Position numbers and translations under genes: made by a program
Source of the DNA: Bacteroidota bacterium
Lineage (GTDB): Bacteria; Bacteroidota; Bacteroidia; Chitinophagales; Chitinophagaceae
Assembly (NCBI GenBank): GCA_016706595.1
Contig: JADJJH010000002.1
Location: forward strand, 930,001 to 994,000
Length of the DNA: 64,000 nt
Reading direction: 5' to 3'
Notes under the pieces: generated by a model
Seen by the model: the letters and a program-made list of their open reading frames with translations, nothing else
Databases searched by the model: none
Told to the model about the DNA's origin: nothing
In this document: positions 1-9,057 of the stretch, piece after piece
How positions within the stretch are numbered: the stretch's first letter is position 1
Layout: every line of letters starts with the position of its first letter

Positions 1-1858
1 AATTGATTCGATTATAATTGAATTGTTGGTTTCGAATTAAATCTTCTTGTTTAAAAATTGAATATCTTACCTTGCTGCCAACCGTTACATTGTATTTCTT
101 TTCGGTATACTTTAATTCGGCACCTACTGTATGACTCACCACAGAAAGGTCATATTCGTTACTCAATGAATCAATGAGATCGCTATACTCGGTTCCGCCA
201 ATGGGTTTCTCAAAGGTTTTTTTGCCTGATTCGCTTTTATCGGATGAAATGCCATACGAAGTTTTTAATAAAATCTTCTTCGCTAAAGGTTCTGTATAGG
301 TTAAATCTGCACTTAATACATTCGATAAATAATCATCTTCTTTTTGTTGATCAATTACATTACCTAGTAAATTGCCCCCCACCGTAAAAGCATTATTTCC
401 TTCAAGTTCACCTTCTCCAGTATTTTTTTGATAATTGAAAGAACTATTTAATGAAATGGTTCTTCCTGTTTTTTTGAATTTCTTATTTACTGTCAATGAA
501 TTATTAATTCTGCTAGTAACCGAGGTATTATTATTTATGGTATTTCTAATACTAATCGGTATTTCATTACTACTTACATTAGCTGTTTGATTCGTTGAGT
601 ACCAATCGCTAAAACTTAATCTACCACTTAGGTTATAAATAATACTCAAAGAGCTGTCGACGGTAAATTCGTATCTGCCGCTTAAACGATGCGTATTTCT
701 GCTGCTGTATGAGTAAGTTGTATCGCCGGTTTCAAACGTATTGCCCGGAAACAAATTCTCGGTAAGTGAACGCTCTCTTTTTTCTTTATTGATTCTTCCA
801 AACGAATAATTGGTATTTAGATGCTGTTTGTTTTCGTTCCATTTATCGGCAAAATGCAAGCCGCCCACATAGGCTTTGGTAATCCCTTCCGGAATTTGTC
901 CACGCCAATTACTGCCATCATCATCATCGTCCGACATGGTCCACATAAATCCACCATCTTCATCCATTTGCATACCCGAATTACTGCCGGTATACTTGCT
1001 TCTATCTTCCCAACCTAAACCTGTTTTGCCATTACTGCTCATTAAAGCATAGGCACTCATTTGTTGTTTATTTTTAAATCTATTAATCATGGCTTGGTTT
1101 TGCCATCTATCATCGAGTCCGGCCCCTAGTTCTATTTTTCCAAAGGTTCCCCGATTCATATTATCCTTTAGTTTTAAGTTAATCGTTTTCTGTTCTTCCC
1201 CATCATCAAATCCGGTAAAGGTGGCTTGTTCACTTTTTTTATCAAACACTTGTACTTTATCTACCACTTTCGATTGAATATTTTGTGTAGCCACAGTTGG
1301 GTCATCGCCAAAAAATTCTTCACCATCAACTAATACCTTTTCCACTTTCTCACCCATGGCGGTAATTTCTCCTTTTTTATTTACTTGAATGCCGGGCAAC
1401 ACTTTTAAAAGATCTTCAACCATAGCACCTTGTTTTACTTTAAAGCTATCGGCTAAATATTCAAGCGTATCGCCTTTTACTTTAATGCCAGCTTTATTGG
1501 TAATAATTACATTACGTAAAACTTGCCCGCGTTGTAACAAATCATAGTCGCCTAAGTTTTGGATACTATCCGTCTTGTTCAATATAATTTCATCTACAAA
1601 GTCTACATAGTTTGCATGGCCGGTTAGTAAAATATAGGTATCAACAGGTAGCGGACTTAACACAAATTTGCCTTGTTGGTTAGTTCGTGTATGCTTCACC
1701 AAAATAGAATCTGATTTTCGAATGGCTGAAACGGTTGCATACACAACCGGCTTTGCATAAGTAGTATCGAATAGTCTACCCGATAAGCCGGTATTTTGTG
1801 CGAAAGTCAGCGAAGGAATGATAAAAAGGATGATGATTACGAGGTATCGATTTTTCAT
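1..1858 (-). CDS. Outer-membrane beta-barrel protein, TonB-receptor-like, 3' end cut by window edge
   Basis: The frame is open from an ATG at 1858 down to base 1, giving about 619 residues without the C-terminus. Residues 1-20 are a signal peptide (hydrophobic VIIILFIIPS, ending TFAQ). A carboxypeptidase-regulatory-like domain follows (about 25-105), then a plug-like segment with LPGIQVNKKG and VLVDGEEFFGDDP, and alternating barrel strands. This order is that of the outer_membrane beta-barrel family 3 group related to TonB-dependent receptors; the substrate cannot be read. An acidic, Met-rich loop (MSDDDDDGSNW) lies near residue 305. The gene stands alone, divergent from cdd across a 378-nt gap. 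The family call is fairly safe; transport activity is inferred. Confidence 0.82.
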   Translation of the reverse strand, partial: MKNRYLVIIILFIIPSLTFAQNTGLSGRLFDTTYAKPVVYATVSAIRKSDSILVKHTRTNQQGKFVLSPLPVDTYILLTGHANYVDFVDEIILNKTDSIQNLGDYDLLQRGQVLRNVIITNKAGIKVKGDTLEYLADSFKVKQGAMVEDLLKVLPGIQVNKKGEITAMGEKVEKVLVDGEEFFGDDPTVATQNIQSKVVDKVQVFDKKSEQATFTGFDDGEEQKTINLKLKDNMNRGTFGKIELGAGLDDRWQNQAMINRFKNKQQMSAYALMSSNGKTGLGWEDRSKYTGSNSGMQMDEDGGFMWTMSDDDDDGSNWRGQIPEGITKAYVGGLHFADKWNENKQHLNTNYSFGRINKEKRERSLTENLFPGNTFETGDTTYSYSSRNTHRLSGRYEFTVDSSLSIIYNLSGRLSFSDWYSTNQTANVSSNEIPISIRNTINNNTSVTSRINNSLTVNKKFKKTGRTISLNSSFNYQKNTGEGELEGNNAFTVGGNLLGNVIDQQKEDDYLSNVLSADLTYTEPLAKKILLKTSYGISSDKSESGKKTFEKPIGGTEYSDLIDSLSNEYDLSVVSHTVGAELKYTEKKYNVTVGSKVRYSIFKQEDLIRNQQFNYNRIN

Positions 1859-2236
1859 GTATGAATATTTACTTTCTTTTCTTGTTTCATAGAATTCGGC
1901 ATATTGAAATTCATGCATAGATATCAATGTTTGATTTGCTGTATTCCTGATTAGTAAAAGTTGCTAAAAGTCGGCTATTCATATGGTTCAAAGAAAAAGA
2001 ATGGGTTGAATAACTGATTTTTAATGTTGAATGGAGTGAGTTATGGATAAGGGTAGTTTTTTGGGTGGCAGACACGCTTGCGGCTCATACGCCGTCACGT
2101 AACATAATGCAAAACCAAAGCTAAATTTGTAAAACGTGCCGGGGTACCGCCTTAATCGTTGCCACGGTGTGTGCTGAATTGAAAATTTAAGTCCTATTCA
2201 AATTGAAATTTCTTTCCTTACATTTGTTTTCCTCAT
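1859..2236. other. Divergent intergenic region with a GC-rich patch
   Basis: No coding frame was found in these 378 nt. Bases about 2067-2172 are clearly richer in G+C than the surroundings and contain short dyads such as CGGC TCATAC GCCG. They resemble a short interspersed intergenic repeat rather than gene remains. A TAAATTTG word sits at 2122-2129 and another -7-like word at 2219-2226. Confidence 0.4.
2219..2226 (+). promoter_or_regulatory. Putative -7 element for cdd
   Basis: TACATTTG matches the Bacteroidetes -7 consensus TAnnTTTG and ends 10 nt before the cdd ATG. No TTG lies at the expected 17-23 nt upstream. If used, the mRNA leader would be only a few bases. Confidence 0.35.
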
Positions 2237-2728
2237 ATGGCTACATATCAATTTACTTACCAAGAATTTTTACAACCCGAAGATTTAGGTCGCGAGTTAT
2301 GTGAACTATTGAAGCTTGCAAAAAAAGTAACTTCAAATGCTTATGCGCCGTATTCCAATTTTAAAGTAGGCGCCGCCATCTTATTATCAAACGGCAAAAT
2401 GGTGCAAGGCGTGAATATCGAAAATGCATCTTATCCGGTAGGCGTTTGTGCTGAACGAAGTGCGCTGGCTTCAGCCATATCCCAATATCCCGATACCGGA
2501 ATTATAGCCATGGCAATAAGTTATGTATCGTCGAGCGGAAAAAGTGATCAACCGGCATTTCCTTGTGGCATGTGCCGACAGTTTATTTCGGAGTGTGAAG
2601 ATCGAAACAAAAAAAATATCCGATTAATTTTATCCGGCACTGAAGGTAAAATAGTAGTCATTCATTCGGCAAAAGATTTATTACCTTTTGCCTTTGGAGG
2701 TAAAGATTTGTTGAAAGAAGATTCATAA
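2237..2728 (+). CDS. cdd: Cytidine deaminase
   Basis: Cytosolic pyrimidine-salvage enzyme that hydrolyses cytidine and deoxycytidine to (deoxy)uridine. The 163-residue protein has the homotetrameric CDA layout: the substrate-binding stretch APYSNFKVGAA (37-47), VNIENASYPVGVCAERSA with the zinc cysteine C71 and catalytic glutamate E73, and PCGMCRQ giving zinc ligands C110 and C113. It is slightly longer than the roughly 130-residue bacterial enzymes at both ends, as in many Bacteroidetes. The ATG follows a TACATTTG promoter word by 10 nt. The gene is followed by an MFS permease gene 111 nt downstream in the same direction, with no sign of a shared operon. Confidence 0.93.
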   Translation: MATYQFTYQEFLQPEDLGRELCELLKLAKKVTSNAYAPYSNFKVGAAILLSNGKMVQGVNIENASYPVGVCAERSALASAISQYPDTGIIAMAISYVSSSGKSDQPAFPCGMCRQFISECEDRNKKNIRLILSGTEGKIVVIHSAKDLLPFAFGGKDLLKEDS

Positions 2729-2839
2729 TGAAGAAAGAAGACTATTTATGCTATCAAAGTATGTCAATTTTGTTAAAAATTAAGTTGTCGTAAATGATCA
2801 AAAAACGTACTTGAAAATGACATAACTTTTGGCGAATGA

Positions 2840-4198
2840 ATGAGTTTAACTAAAAATGTAACCAAACCAATGACCTCACTTTCGACGAATACCTTCTTGC
2901 GATATTTTAATTTTATTGCCTTGTATTTTGCCCAAGGTGTTCCAGAAGGAATGTTAGCTTTTGGCATACCTGCATGGTTGGCGATGAATGGCAAATCAGC
3001 GGGAGAAATTGCAAGTTTTGCCGTAGCGATAAGCTTACCATGGAGTTTTAAATTTATTGTAGCCCCATTGATGGATCGATATACTTATTTATCAATGGGC
3101 CGGAAAAGGCCTTGGGTAATTTTTGGTCAGTTAGGATTAATTCTAAGTTGCATATATCTAGCATATGTGCCCGATCCCTTAAATAATTTACACCATTTTA
3201 TGGCAGCCGGTTTTGTGGTTTCTTTCTTTGGCGCTTTTCAAGATGTTGCAACCGATGGAATGGCCGTTGATATTATTCCTTTAAACCAACAAGCACGCGC
3301 AAATGGCTTTATGTGGGGGGCAAAAACAATTGGCATCTCGGTTTCATTGGCTGTCGGAAGTTGGATAATAAAAGAATATAATTACACAACCGCGATTCTT
3401 ACCTTGGCAAGTATTATCGGTTTCATTATGATACTGCCTATCTGCTCAAGGGAGCGTCCTGGAGAAAAAATAGCTCCTTGGACAAGCGGTAAAGCATCTC
3501 TCGAAATTAAAGAACTACAGATCGACCAATGGCGTATTATTTTTAAATCATTGTTCAAGGTTTTTACCTTACGTAATTCATTGTTGATGGCAATCTTATT
3601 ATTTATGTGCCAAGGCGCAATGAAATACATTGCCACTCTGCTTCCCATTTTTACAGTAAAAGAATTGGGTTGGACTAATGTCACGTACTCACAATATTAT
3701 GCAGCAGCAAAATTAATTGGAGGAATTGTAGGTATGGTTTTAGGCGGTATTTTAATTGAAAGGTTTGGTAAAAAAAGAATGTTGAATGTGTATTTTTTAG
3801 GCTTAATAATGCTCACCACTTCTTTTGTATTTTTTAAACAGTATTGGAGCAATCATAATTTTATTTATACTTTCATGATCGTATTTAATACTCTTTATAC
3901 TTTTACTAGCATTTGCCTTTTTGCCATTGCTATGCAATGTTGCTGGAAAAAAGTTTCAGCTAGTCAGTTTACATTATATATGACCATTGCTAATCTTGGT
4001 CAAATTTCATTGGCTGCTTTCATAGGTCCATTAAAAGAAAAATTTAGTTGGCAAATAAGCATTTTAGTATTTGCCGTTTTCATTGCAGTGGCTTGGTTGT
4101 TGTTACAATTTATTAAAATTAATAAGCAAATAGAGGATGTGGCTGCGTTAGAAAGTAAAGATGTAGAAAGCAGAATAGTTGAAATGCCGGCAAAATAA
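2840..4198 (+). CDS. MFS permease, AmpG-like
   Basis: A 452-residue inner-membrane protein with about 12 hydrophobic helices. The first loop YFAQGVPEGMLAFGIPAWL and the following LPWSFKFIVAPLMDR resemble the AmpG/acetyl-CoA-transporter branch of the major facilitator superfamily, as does the acidic helix QDVATDGMAVDI (about 135-146). MGRKRPWVI matches the usual loop 2-3 motif. AmpG proteins import muropeptides, but no peptidoglycan-recycling genes are nearby, so the substrate is unknown. ATG 2840 is used; an in-frame Met at residue 11 is also possible. The sequence TAACTTTTG just upstream is a near match to the -7 consensus. Transporter class is confident, substrate is not. Confidence 0.8.
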   Translation: MSLTKNVTKPMTSLSTNTFLRYFNFIALYFAQGVPEGMLAFGIPAWLAMNGKSAGEIASFAVAISLPWSFKFIVAPLMDRYTYLSMGRKRPWVIFGQLGLILSCIYLAYVPDPLNNLHHFMAAGFVVSFFGAFQDVATDGMAVDIIPLNQQARANGFMWGAKTIGISVSLAVGSWIIKEYNYTTAILTLASIIGFIMILPICSRERPGEKIAPWTSGKASLEIKELQIDQWRIIFKSLFKVFTLRNSLLMAILLFMCQGAMKYIATLLPIFTVKELGWTNVTYSQYYAAAKLIGGIVGMVLGGILIERFGKKRMLNVYFLGLIMLTTSFVFFKQYWSNHNFIYTFMIVFNTLYTFTSICLFAIAMQCCWKKVSASQFTLYMTIANLGQISLAAFIGPLKEKFSWQISILVFAVFIAVAWLLLQFIKINKQIEDVAALESKDVESRIVEMPAK

Positions 4199-4529
4199 AA
4201 TTGAATTTATGTAGCACTTGCTTAGAAACTTGAAAGTGCCTTAAAGGTGTTGTTGGGCTGATAAAGCGATATCTTAATATTGGCCATCAACCTTTGCGAA
4301 ACAATTGCCGTGCTAGCGAGTAGCCGAATTTACTAAACTTGTAACAACCTAATGGTATGGTATGATTGAATTCGAGAAACAAACTCAGATTACGCAATAT
4401 AATTTAAAGAAAGTAAGCTCTAGCTTGTTAGTTCGGTTTATCACGATGCTGGAATTGTTCCAAATCGGTATTTACGGAATGGAATTACAATTTATTCTTT
4501 GATTTGGCATTTGTAATGTGATCTATGGG
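4199..4529. other. Convergent intergenic region with one tiny ORF
   Basis: This 331-nt gap separates two convergent transporter genes. It holds a 46-codon ORF on the plus strand (4362-4502, beginning MIEFEKQTQITQY) with no recognisable family and no clear promoter. It could be chance, a degraded gene or a small protein. No terminator hairpin with a T-run was seen. Confidence 0.25.
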
Positions 4530-5492
4530 TTAAATGCTTTGAACTATAATAAAATAAATAGGCATTCCGATGGTAATGTTAACAGGAAAAGTTACTGCAA
4601 GTGCCATTGGTAAATAAAGCCCCGGATCTGCTTTTGGTGCCGATATTTTCATGGCAGCAGGAACGGCAATATAGGAAGCGCTGGCGGCTAATATGGCAAA
4701 CATAAATCTATTAGCGATATCGTTTGTTACCATTGAACTGCAGGCTGCAACGATAGAGCCGTTTAGCAGCGGAATTAGGATGGCGAATAAAATAGGAAAC
4801 CATCCGTATGAAAAAAACGACTTTAGTTTTCGACCGCTCGTGATGCCCATGTCTAAAAGAAAAATAGCAAGAAATCCTTTGAAAAGATCGTTCGTAAATG
4901 GTTTTATTCCTTCTGCTTGTTTCGCGTTGGCTACGCAGCCAATCACTAAGCTCCCAAGAATAAGGAGTACACTGCCATTTGTAAAGGAGTGTTTCAAAAC
5001 ACTTGCTTTGTTAATTTTTCCAGCGTCTTCTTTGTTATATATAGAAATTAGTAACAAGCCTATAATGATGGCAGGAGATTCCATCAGGGCCATTATGGCC
5101 ACCATATGACCATGCAGATCGAGCTGTTGTGATTCTAAATACGATACCGCAGTTACAAAAGTTACTGCACTTACCGAGCCATATGCGGCAGCTATAGCAC
5201 CTGCATCAAATACATTTAATTTGCTTTTCAGAATGAAAAAAGTATAGAGCGGAATCATTAATGAAATAAATATTCCAAATATCATAGACCAACCAATTTC
5301 AGCGGTAAAGGTTTCGTGCGACAGTTCTTGGCCGCCTTTAAATCCTATTGCAAATAAGAGATACAGCGAAATGAATTTCGAAGAATTCGGAGGGATTTCT
5401 AAATCGCTTTTTAAATAAATGGCGATGATACCAAGTACAAAAAATAGCAATGCAGGGTTTGTGAGATTTTCGATGAGTAGGTTGTAATTCAT
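4530..5492 (-). CDS. SbtA-like sodium-dependent bicarbonate permease
   Basis: A 320-residue membrane protein with about ten hydrophobic helices. The N-terminus (NPALLFFVLGIIAIYLKSDLEIP, then LYLLFAIGFKGGQEL) is characteristic of the SbtA/DUF897 family, whose cyanobacterial founder couples Na+ influx to HCO3- uptake. The internal pseudo-repeat is visible: GGQEL in the first half and LLDMGITSGRKL in the second. The length matches the non-cyanobacterial members. No neighbouring PII-like SbtB partner or carbonic anhydrase was seen, so the physiological substrate is inferred from the family only. The gene converges on the MFS permease gene and is followed upstream by the sua5 unit on the same strand, 153 nt away. 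Confidence 0.8.
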   Translation of the reverse strand: MNYNLLIENLTNPALLFFVLGIIAIYLKSDLEIPPNSSKFISLYLLFAIGFKGGQELSHETFTAEIGWSMIFGIFISLMIPLYTFFILKSKLNVFDAGAIAAAYGSVSAVTFVTAVSYLESQQLDLHGHMVAIMALMESPAIIIGLLLISIYNKEDAGKINKASVLKHSFTNGSVLLILGSLVIGCVANAKQAEGIKPFTNDLFKGFLAIFLLDMGITSGRKLKSFFSYGWFPILFAILIPLLNGSIVAACSSMVTNDIANRFMFAILAASASYIAVPAAMKISAPKADPGLYLPMALAVTFPVNITIGMPIYFIIVQSI

Positions 5493-5645
5493 AGATTGTA
5501 TTTGGCGGACTTTTCTTATTTTAATATGGTAAAGCTATTTTAGTAGAGGACACTAAATATGATGTGATTAAGTTTACTTCTATGTTCTTTATTGAATAGT
5601 ATGTATACAGCATATTTTATGAGGGGTGTTAGATTACATGAAATG

Positions 5646-6599
5646 CTATTTTGATGCTCTTTCTAATTTGTCATTAATGGTTTTTCCCAGCCCTTTGTCC
5701 GGAAAACGTTCAGCAATAATAATATCAAGTTTGTTCTTGTCTAACCGGTGCATAGCTGCATACAAATTTTTGGTAGCCTCATACAGGTTCCCTGACGGAG
5801 ATAAAACTTCTTGGTGTAAAATATTTTTGTGTGATACTGGATTATTGAAACTGAGTATACCTATTTTCTGATTTTCTAGAGATTCAATGAATTCGTAAAC
5901 ATTGTCAGTTAGAATGGTTTTTGTTTGGGGTGCATAATGACGTGATAACATTCCAGGAGCAATGGGGTCAGAATTGTTTGATGTAGAGATTTTTACTTTA
6001 CCAATAATGTCTTCAATTTCACTTACGGTGATGGTGCCATACCGATATAGAATTGGATATTGATCATTTTCAAAACCAATTATCGTTGATTCTATTCCGT
6101 GTTCACAGTTACCACCATCTAGTATCACCTCTAATTCGTCACCAAAATAATCGAATACATGTTTGGCATTGGTTGGACTAATAGAGCCAAATGGATTCGC
6201 ACTCGGTGCAGCTAAAGGAAAATCGAGTTCTTGGAGCAGTGATAATGTCAAAGGGTGATTGGGCATTCTTATGGCTACGGTATCTTTACCCGAAGTAACT
6301 ATTTCAGGAATCGTGGATTGTTTTTTTAACACAAGGGTTAAAGGTCCTGGCCAAAAGTTTTCTGCAAGTTTTAATGCCAAAGGCGGGATATTTGATGCGA
6401 CTTGATTTAGGTAGTCAATTGATTTGATGTGAACTATTAATGGATTATGGAAGGGTCTTTGTTTTAGTTCAAATATTTTTTTTATGGCCATCGAACTATA
6501 TGCATTTCCGGCCAATCCATATACTGTTTCTGTTGGAATTGATACAAGCTCATCACGTTTAAGCTGTTCAATTGCGCGATGTATATTTTTTGTAATCAA
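5646..6599 (-). CDS. tsaC: Threonylcarbamoyl-AMP synthase (Sua5/TsaC type)
   Basis: Makes threonylcarbamoyl-AMP from threonine, bicarbonate and ATP, the first step of t6A37 modification of ANN-decoding tRNAs. The 317 residues comprise a YrdC-fold domain (about 1-195) with SIPTETVYGLAGNA, KQRPFHNPL, WPGPLTLVLKK and APSANPFGSISPT, then a Sua5 C-terminal domain (about 230-317) beginning after the linker PGMLSRHYAPQTKT. It is therefore the long Sua5 form rather than short TsaC. The homologous N-terminus begins at a TTG codon (6597-6599, encoding the Met of MITKN); no in-frame ATG is close. It is the last gene of a three-gene unit, 12 nt after the DUF6671 gene. Confidence 0.9.
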   Translation of the reverse strand: MITKNIHRAIEQLKRDELVSIPTETVYGLAGNAYSSMAIKKIFELKQRPFHNPLIVHIKSIDYLNQVASNIPPLALKLAENFWPGPLTLVLKKQSTIPEIVTSGKDTVAIRMPNHPLTLSLLQELDFPLAAPSANPFGSISPTNAKHVFDYFGDELEVILDGGNCEHGIESTIIGFENDQYPILYRYGTITVSEIEDIIGKVKISTSNNSDPIAPGMLSRHYAPQTKTILTDNVYEFIESLENQKIGILSFNNPVSHKNILHQEVLSPSGNLYEATKNLYAAMHRLDKNKLDIIIAERFPDKGLGKTINDKLERASK

Positions 6600-6611
6600 A
6601 GTTATTTTTAT

Positions 6612-7448
6612 TTAAGGGTTACAATTATCACAATACATTGGATCTTCAGTTTCTTTCTGATTTGGGAACATTTCTTCTTTCTCGTAATTACATTTTTGGC
6701 AGCCATAGAGATAGCTTATAATAGAATGGGTAGGTGAGCTACATTGATTACAAGGGAGCCCTTCTTTTATTGCGGTAATTCCGAGTCCTGGAGCATGGCA
6801 AACTGGGCAATATGAATTGATTTTATTTGCTAATTTTTGTGTAGCCTGAGCAATCACCTGCATTCGGGTTGGATTATACATAGCCCTCATGTCGGTTTCT
6901 ATATAGGCACTACCTTGTGTTTCTAAAAGATGATTGACTGCTCCTTTCAGGGCATTCCAATCAGTAATACCTTTTGTTATATCAGAAAAATCATTTTTTG
7001 ATTTTTTAACGATTAGTGCATGCGCGGGGAATTGACATTGTATGGCAAAATCTTTTAGTTCAGCTATCGTATTTACCTCACGAACATTAAAATTAGTGTC
7101 AGTTGAAAGTACGCGAATAAATATTTCTAAATCATTTTTTTTATCTATGAATAAAAGAATCTCATCGTCTGCATAGGCAAAAAAAATCGAAGGATGAGGT
7201 CCAAAGGAACCTTCGCTGGCTATCGCTAAATCAGAATTTGCTAACTCCATAGCCAGTAAGCATTTTTTTCTAGCAGTTTCTAAAGGCTCATCCTCTCGTT
7301 CTATTTCACCGGTGAAAGTACCTAGTAAGTCTGAATCGAAATTGGGTACTGTAATACAATGTACGCCTAGTTCTTTTTCTAAAATTGGTGCAATTGCTTT
7401 TTCTTTCTCATGTTTGGTGGCTATGATTAATTTTCTACCTTGAAACAT
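6612..7448 (-). CDS. DUF6671-like protein with C-terminal zinc ribbons
   Basis: A 278-residue, probably cytosolic protein. The N-terminal 200 residues (KLIIATKHEKEKAIAPILEK, then ASEGSFGPHPSIFFAYADDE) match what I recall of the DUF6671 family, whose biochemical role is unknown. The last 70 residues carry four paired-cysteine knuckles (CPVC, CNQC, CQKC, CDNC) that would bind two zinc ions. It lies between a 93-residue hypothetical gene (7 nt gap) and the Sua5-type gene (12 nt gap), so the three are almost certainly co-transcribed. A link to tRNA modification or nucleotide binding is only a guess from this position. Confidence 0.75.
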   Translation of the reverse strand: MFQGRKLIIATKHEKEKAIAPILEKELGVHCITVPNFDSDLLGTFTGEIEREDEPLETARKKCLLAMELANSDLAIASEGSFGPHPSIFFAYADDEILLFIDKKNDLEIFIRVLSTDTNFNVREVNTIAELKDFAIQCQFPAHALIVKKSKNDFSDITKGITDWNALKGAVNHLLETQGSAYIETDMRAMYNPTRMQVIAQATQKLANKINSYCPVCHAPGLGITAIKEGLPCNQCSSPTHSIISYLYGCQKCNYEKEEMFPNQKETEDPMYCDNCNP

Positions 7449-7455
7449 AATCTAA

Positions 7456-7737
7456 TTATTCTCCCGCTATCGAAATATGTATTTCTGATGTAATTCGTAA
7501 TTTTTTATTTTCTTTATTCAGCTGAGAAATAAATTCTTTTATTTTTTCAAGATCCTTGTTTAAATCTGGGATTCTTATTGACGCAGTTTGGTCATCTTTT
7601 CCAAATCGTAATTGGGAACTAAAATTTTTCATTTCATGGTAATGAATTTTCGAGTAAAAAATGTTCGTTAATACATCGAATCCTTCTTCTATCGAAAATT
7701 CACCTTCAATGAGTGTTACTTTTTCATGAGTGTTCAT
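7456..7737 (-). CDS. Small hypothetical protein
   Basis: I do not recognise this 93-residue protein. It has no signal peptide or membrane segment, is rich in charged residues, and has a likely amphipathic helix around DLNKDLEKIKEFISQLNKENK followed by a terminal strand (LRITSEIHISI). It is the first gene of the unit with the DUF6671 protein and Sua5, 7 nt upstream of the former, and is divergent from the LysR gene across 266 nt. The tight spacing and the ATG start support it being real. Confidence 0.6.
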   Translation of the reverse strand: MNTHEKVTLIEGEFSIEEGFDVLTNIFYSKIHYHEMKNFSSQLRFGKDDQTASIRIPDLNKDLEKIKEFISQLNKENKKLRITSEIHISIAGE

Positions 7738-7971
7738 ACTTAATTTATTTATTAATGAGTGGAATGAAATATGGTGATTGGGAATAATATGGAAAATGCT
7801 TAGAACAGATGAATTTTTTAATGTAAGGCATCGTAGTTTTGCTACACTCTGTTTGTGTTTTGAAGTTTAATAGAGGTAGTGTTTTCAATGGTCAAACTTC
7901 TTTTGTTCATTTAGTGTTAATCGCATTTTTATCGGTGCAAACTTGAGAATTATACTTAATATATATTCATT

Positions 7972-7979
7972 TATATTTG
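7972..7979 (+). promoter_or_regulatory. Putative -7 element for the LysR gene
   Basis: TATATTTG is an exact TAnnTTTG match, ending 24 nt before the LysR ATG. The nearest upstream TTG (7943-7945) is 26 nt away, slightly beyond the usual 17-23 nt spacing. Confidence 0.4.
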
Positions 7980-8003
7980 TAATACATAGCATAAGAAAAA
8001 TTA

Positions 8004-8927
8004 ATGAATTACACATTGAATCAACTTCAAATATTTTTGAAAATTGTACAAACAAATAGTGTTACGAAAGCTGCAGAAGAATTGCATTTAACTCAACCAG
8101 CAGTATCTATTCAACTTAAAAATTTTCAAGACCAGTTCGATATTCCTTTAACCGAGGTTATAAGTCGAAAAATTTATATCACTGATTTTGGTCGTGAAAT
8201 TGCCAAGGCCGCCGAAAATATTATTAACCAAGTAAATGCAATTAATTATAAAACGCTGGCTCATAAAGGGCAGTTGAACGGGAAGCTAAAAATTTCTGTA
8301 GTATCAACGGGTAAATATGTGTTACCTTTTTTTTTAACCGATTTTATGAAACAGCATTCAGGCATTGAATTATTAATGGATGTTACAAATAAACAAAAGG
8401 TTATAGAGAGTTTAGAGAATAATGAAGTTGATTTTGCCCTAGTTTCTATTTTGCCAAGTAAACTAAAAATCGAAAAGCTAGACTTACTTCAAAATGTTTT
8501 ATTCTTGGTTGGAAATTCTAATTCCCAATATAACAAAGGGCTAAAACCAAAGGAAATATTTAAAAATTCCCCACTCATTTTTAGGGAAAAGGGCTCAGGT
8601 ACTAGACAAACGATGGAGCAATTCATTGAACGAAATGGATTGTCTGATTTTAAGAAAATTGAATTAACTTCTAATGAAGCCGTAAAACAAGCATTATTGG
8701 CAGATTTAGGTTTTTCAATAATGCCTTTGATTGGTATTAAAAGTGAACTTGAACATCATGAACTTCAAATAATTCCCACTAAGGGGCTTCCAATTAAAAC
8801 AACATGGAGCTTAATTTGGCTAAAAGGGAAAAAACATTCTCCAGTTTCTCTTTCCTTTTTAACTCATTTAAGAAAGGAGAAATCACAGATTGTGCAGAAT
8901 AAATTTGCATGGTATGAAAAGTATTAG
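8004..8927 (+). CDS. LysR-family transcriptional regulator
   Basis: The 307-residue protein has the standard LTTR layout: a winged helix-turn-helix at residues 3-60 (NQLQIFLKIVQTNSVTKAAE, then LHLTQPAVSIQLKNFQ) and a periplasmic-binding-protein-like effector domain at about 90-300. IYITDFGREIAKAA marks the linker helix. The effector fold resembles the CysB/CbbR branch, but no effector can be assigned. LysR regulators usually act on a divergent neighbour, here the hypothetical-DUF6671-Sua5 unit across a 266-nt gap; that target is an inference. A TATATTTG promoter word lies 24 nt upstream. Confidence 0.88.
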   Translation: MNYTLNQLQIFLKIVQTNSVTKAAEELHLTQPAVSIQLKNFQDQFDIPLTEVISRKIYITDFGREIAKAAENIINQVNAINYKTLAHKGQLNGKLKISVVSTGKYVLPFFLTDFMKQHSGIELLMDVTNKQKVIESLENNEVDFALVSILPSKLKIEKLDLLQNVLFLVGNSNSQYNKGLKPKEIFKNSPLIFREKGSGTRQTMEQFIERNGLSDFKKIELTSNEAVKQALLADLGFSIMPLIGIKSELEHHELQIIPTKGLPIKTTWSLIWLKGKKHSPVSLSFLTHLRKEKSQIVQNKFAWYEKY

Positions 8928-9057
8928 CTGTTTTGGCAATGATCCATATAGGATTTCATTAGTGGGAAGTATAGTTTTTTTATGGTACTCAAACTTCCTA
9001 TGAAATTTTACAGTGCTTGAGATGCTTCGCCCGAATTGCTATAATACATGCAAAATA

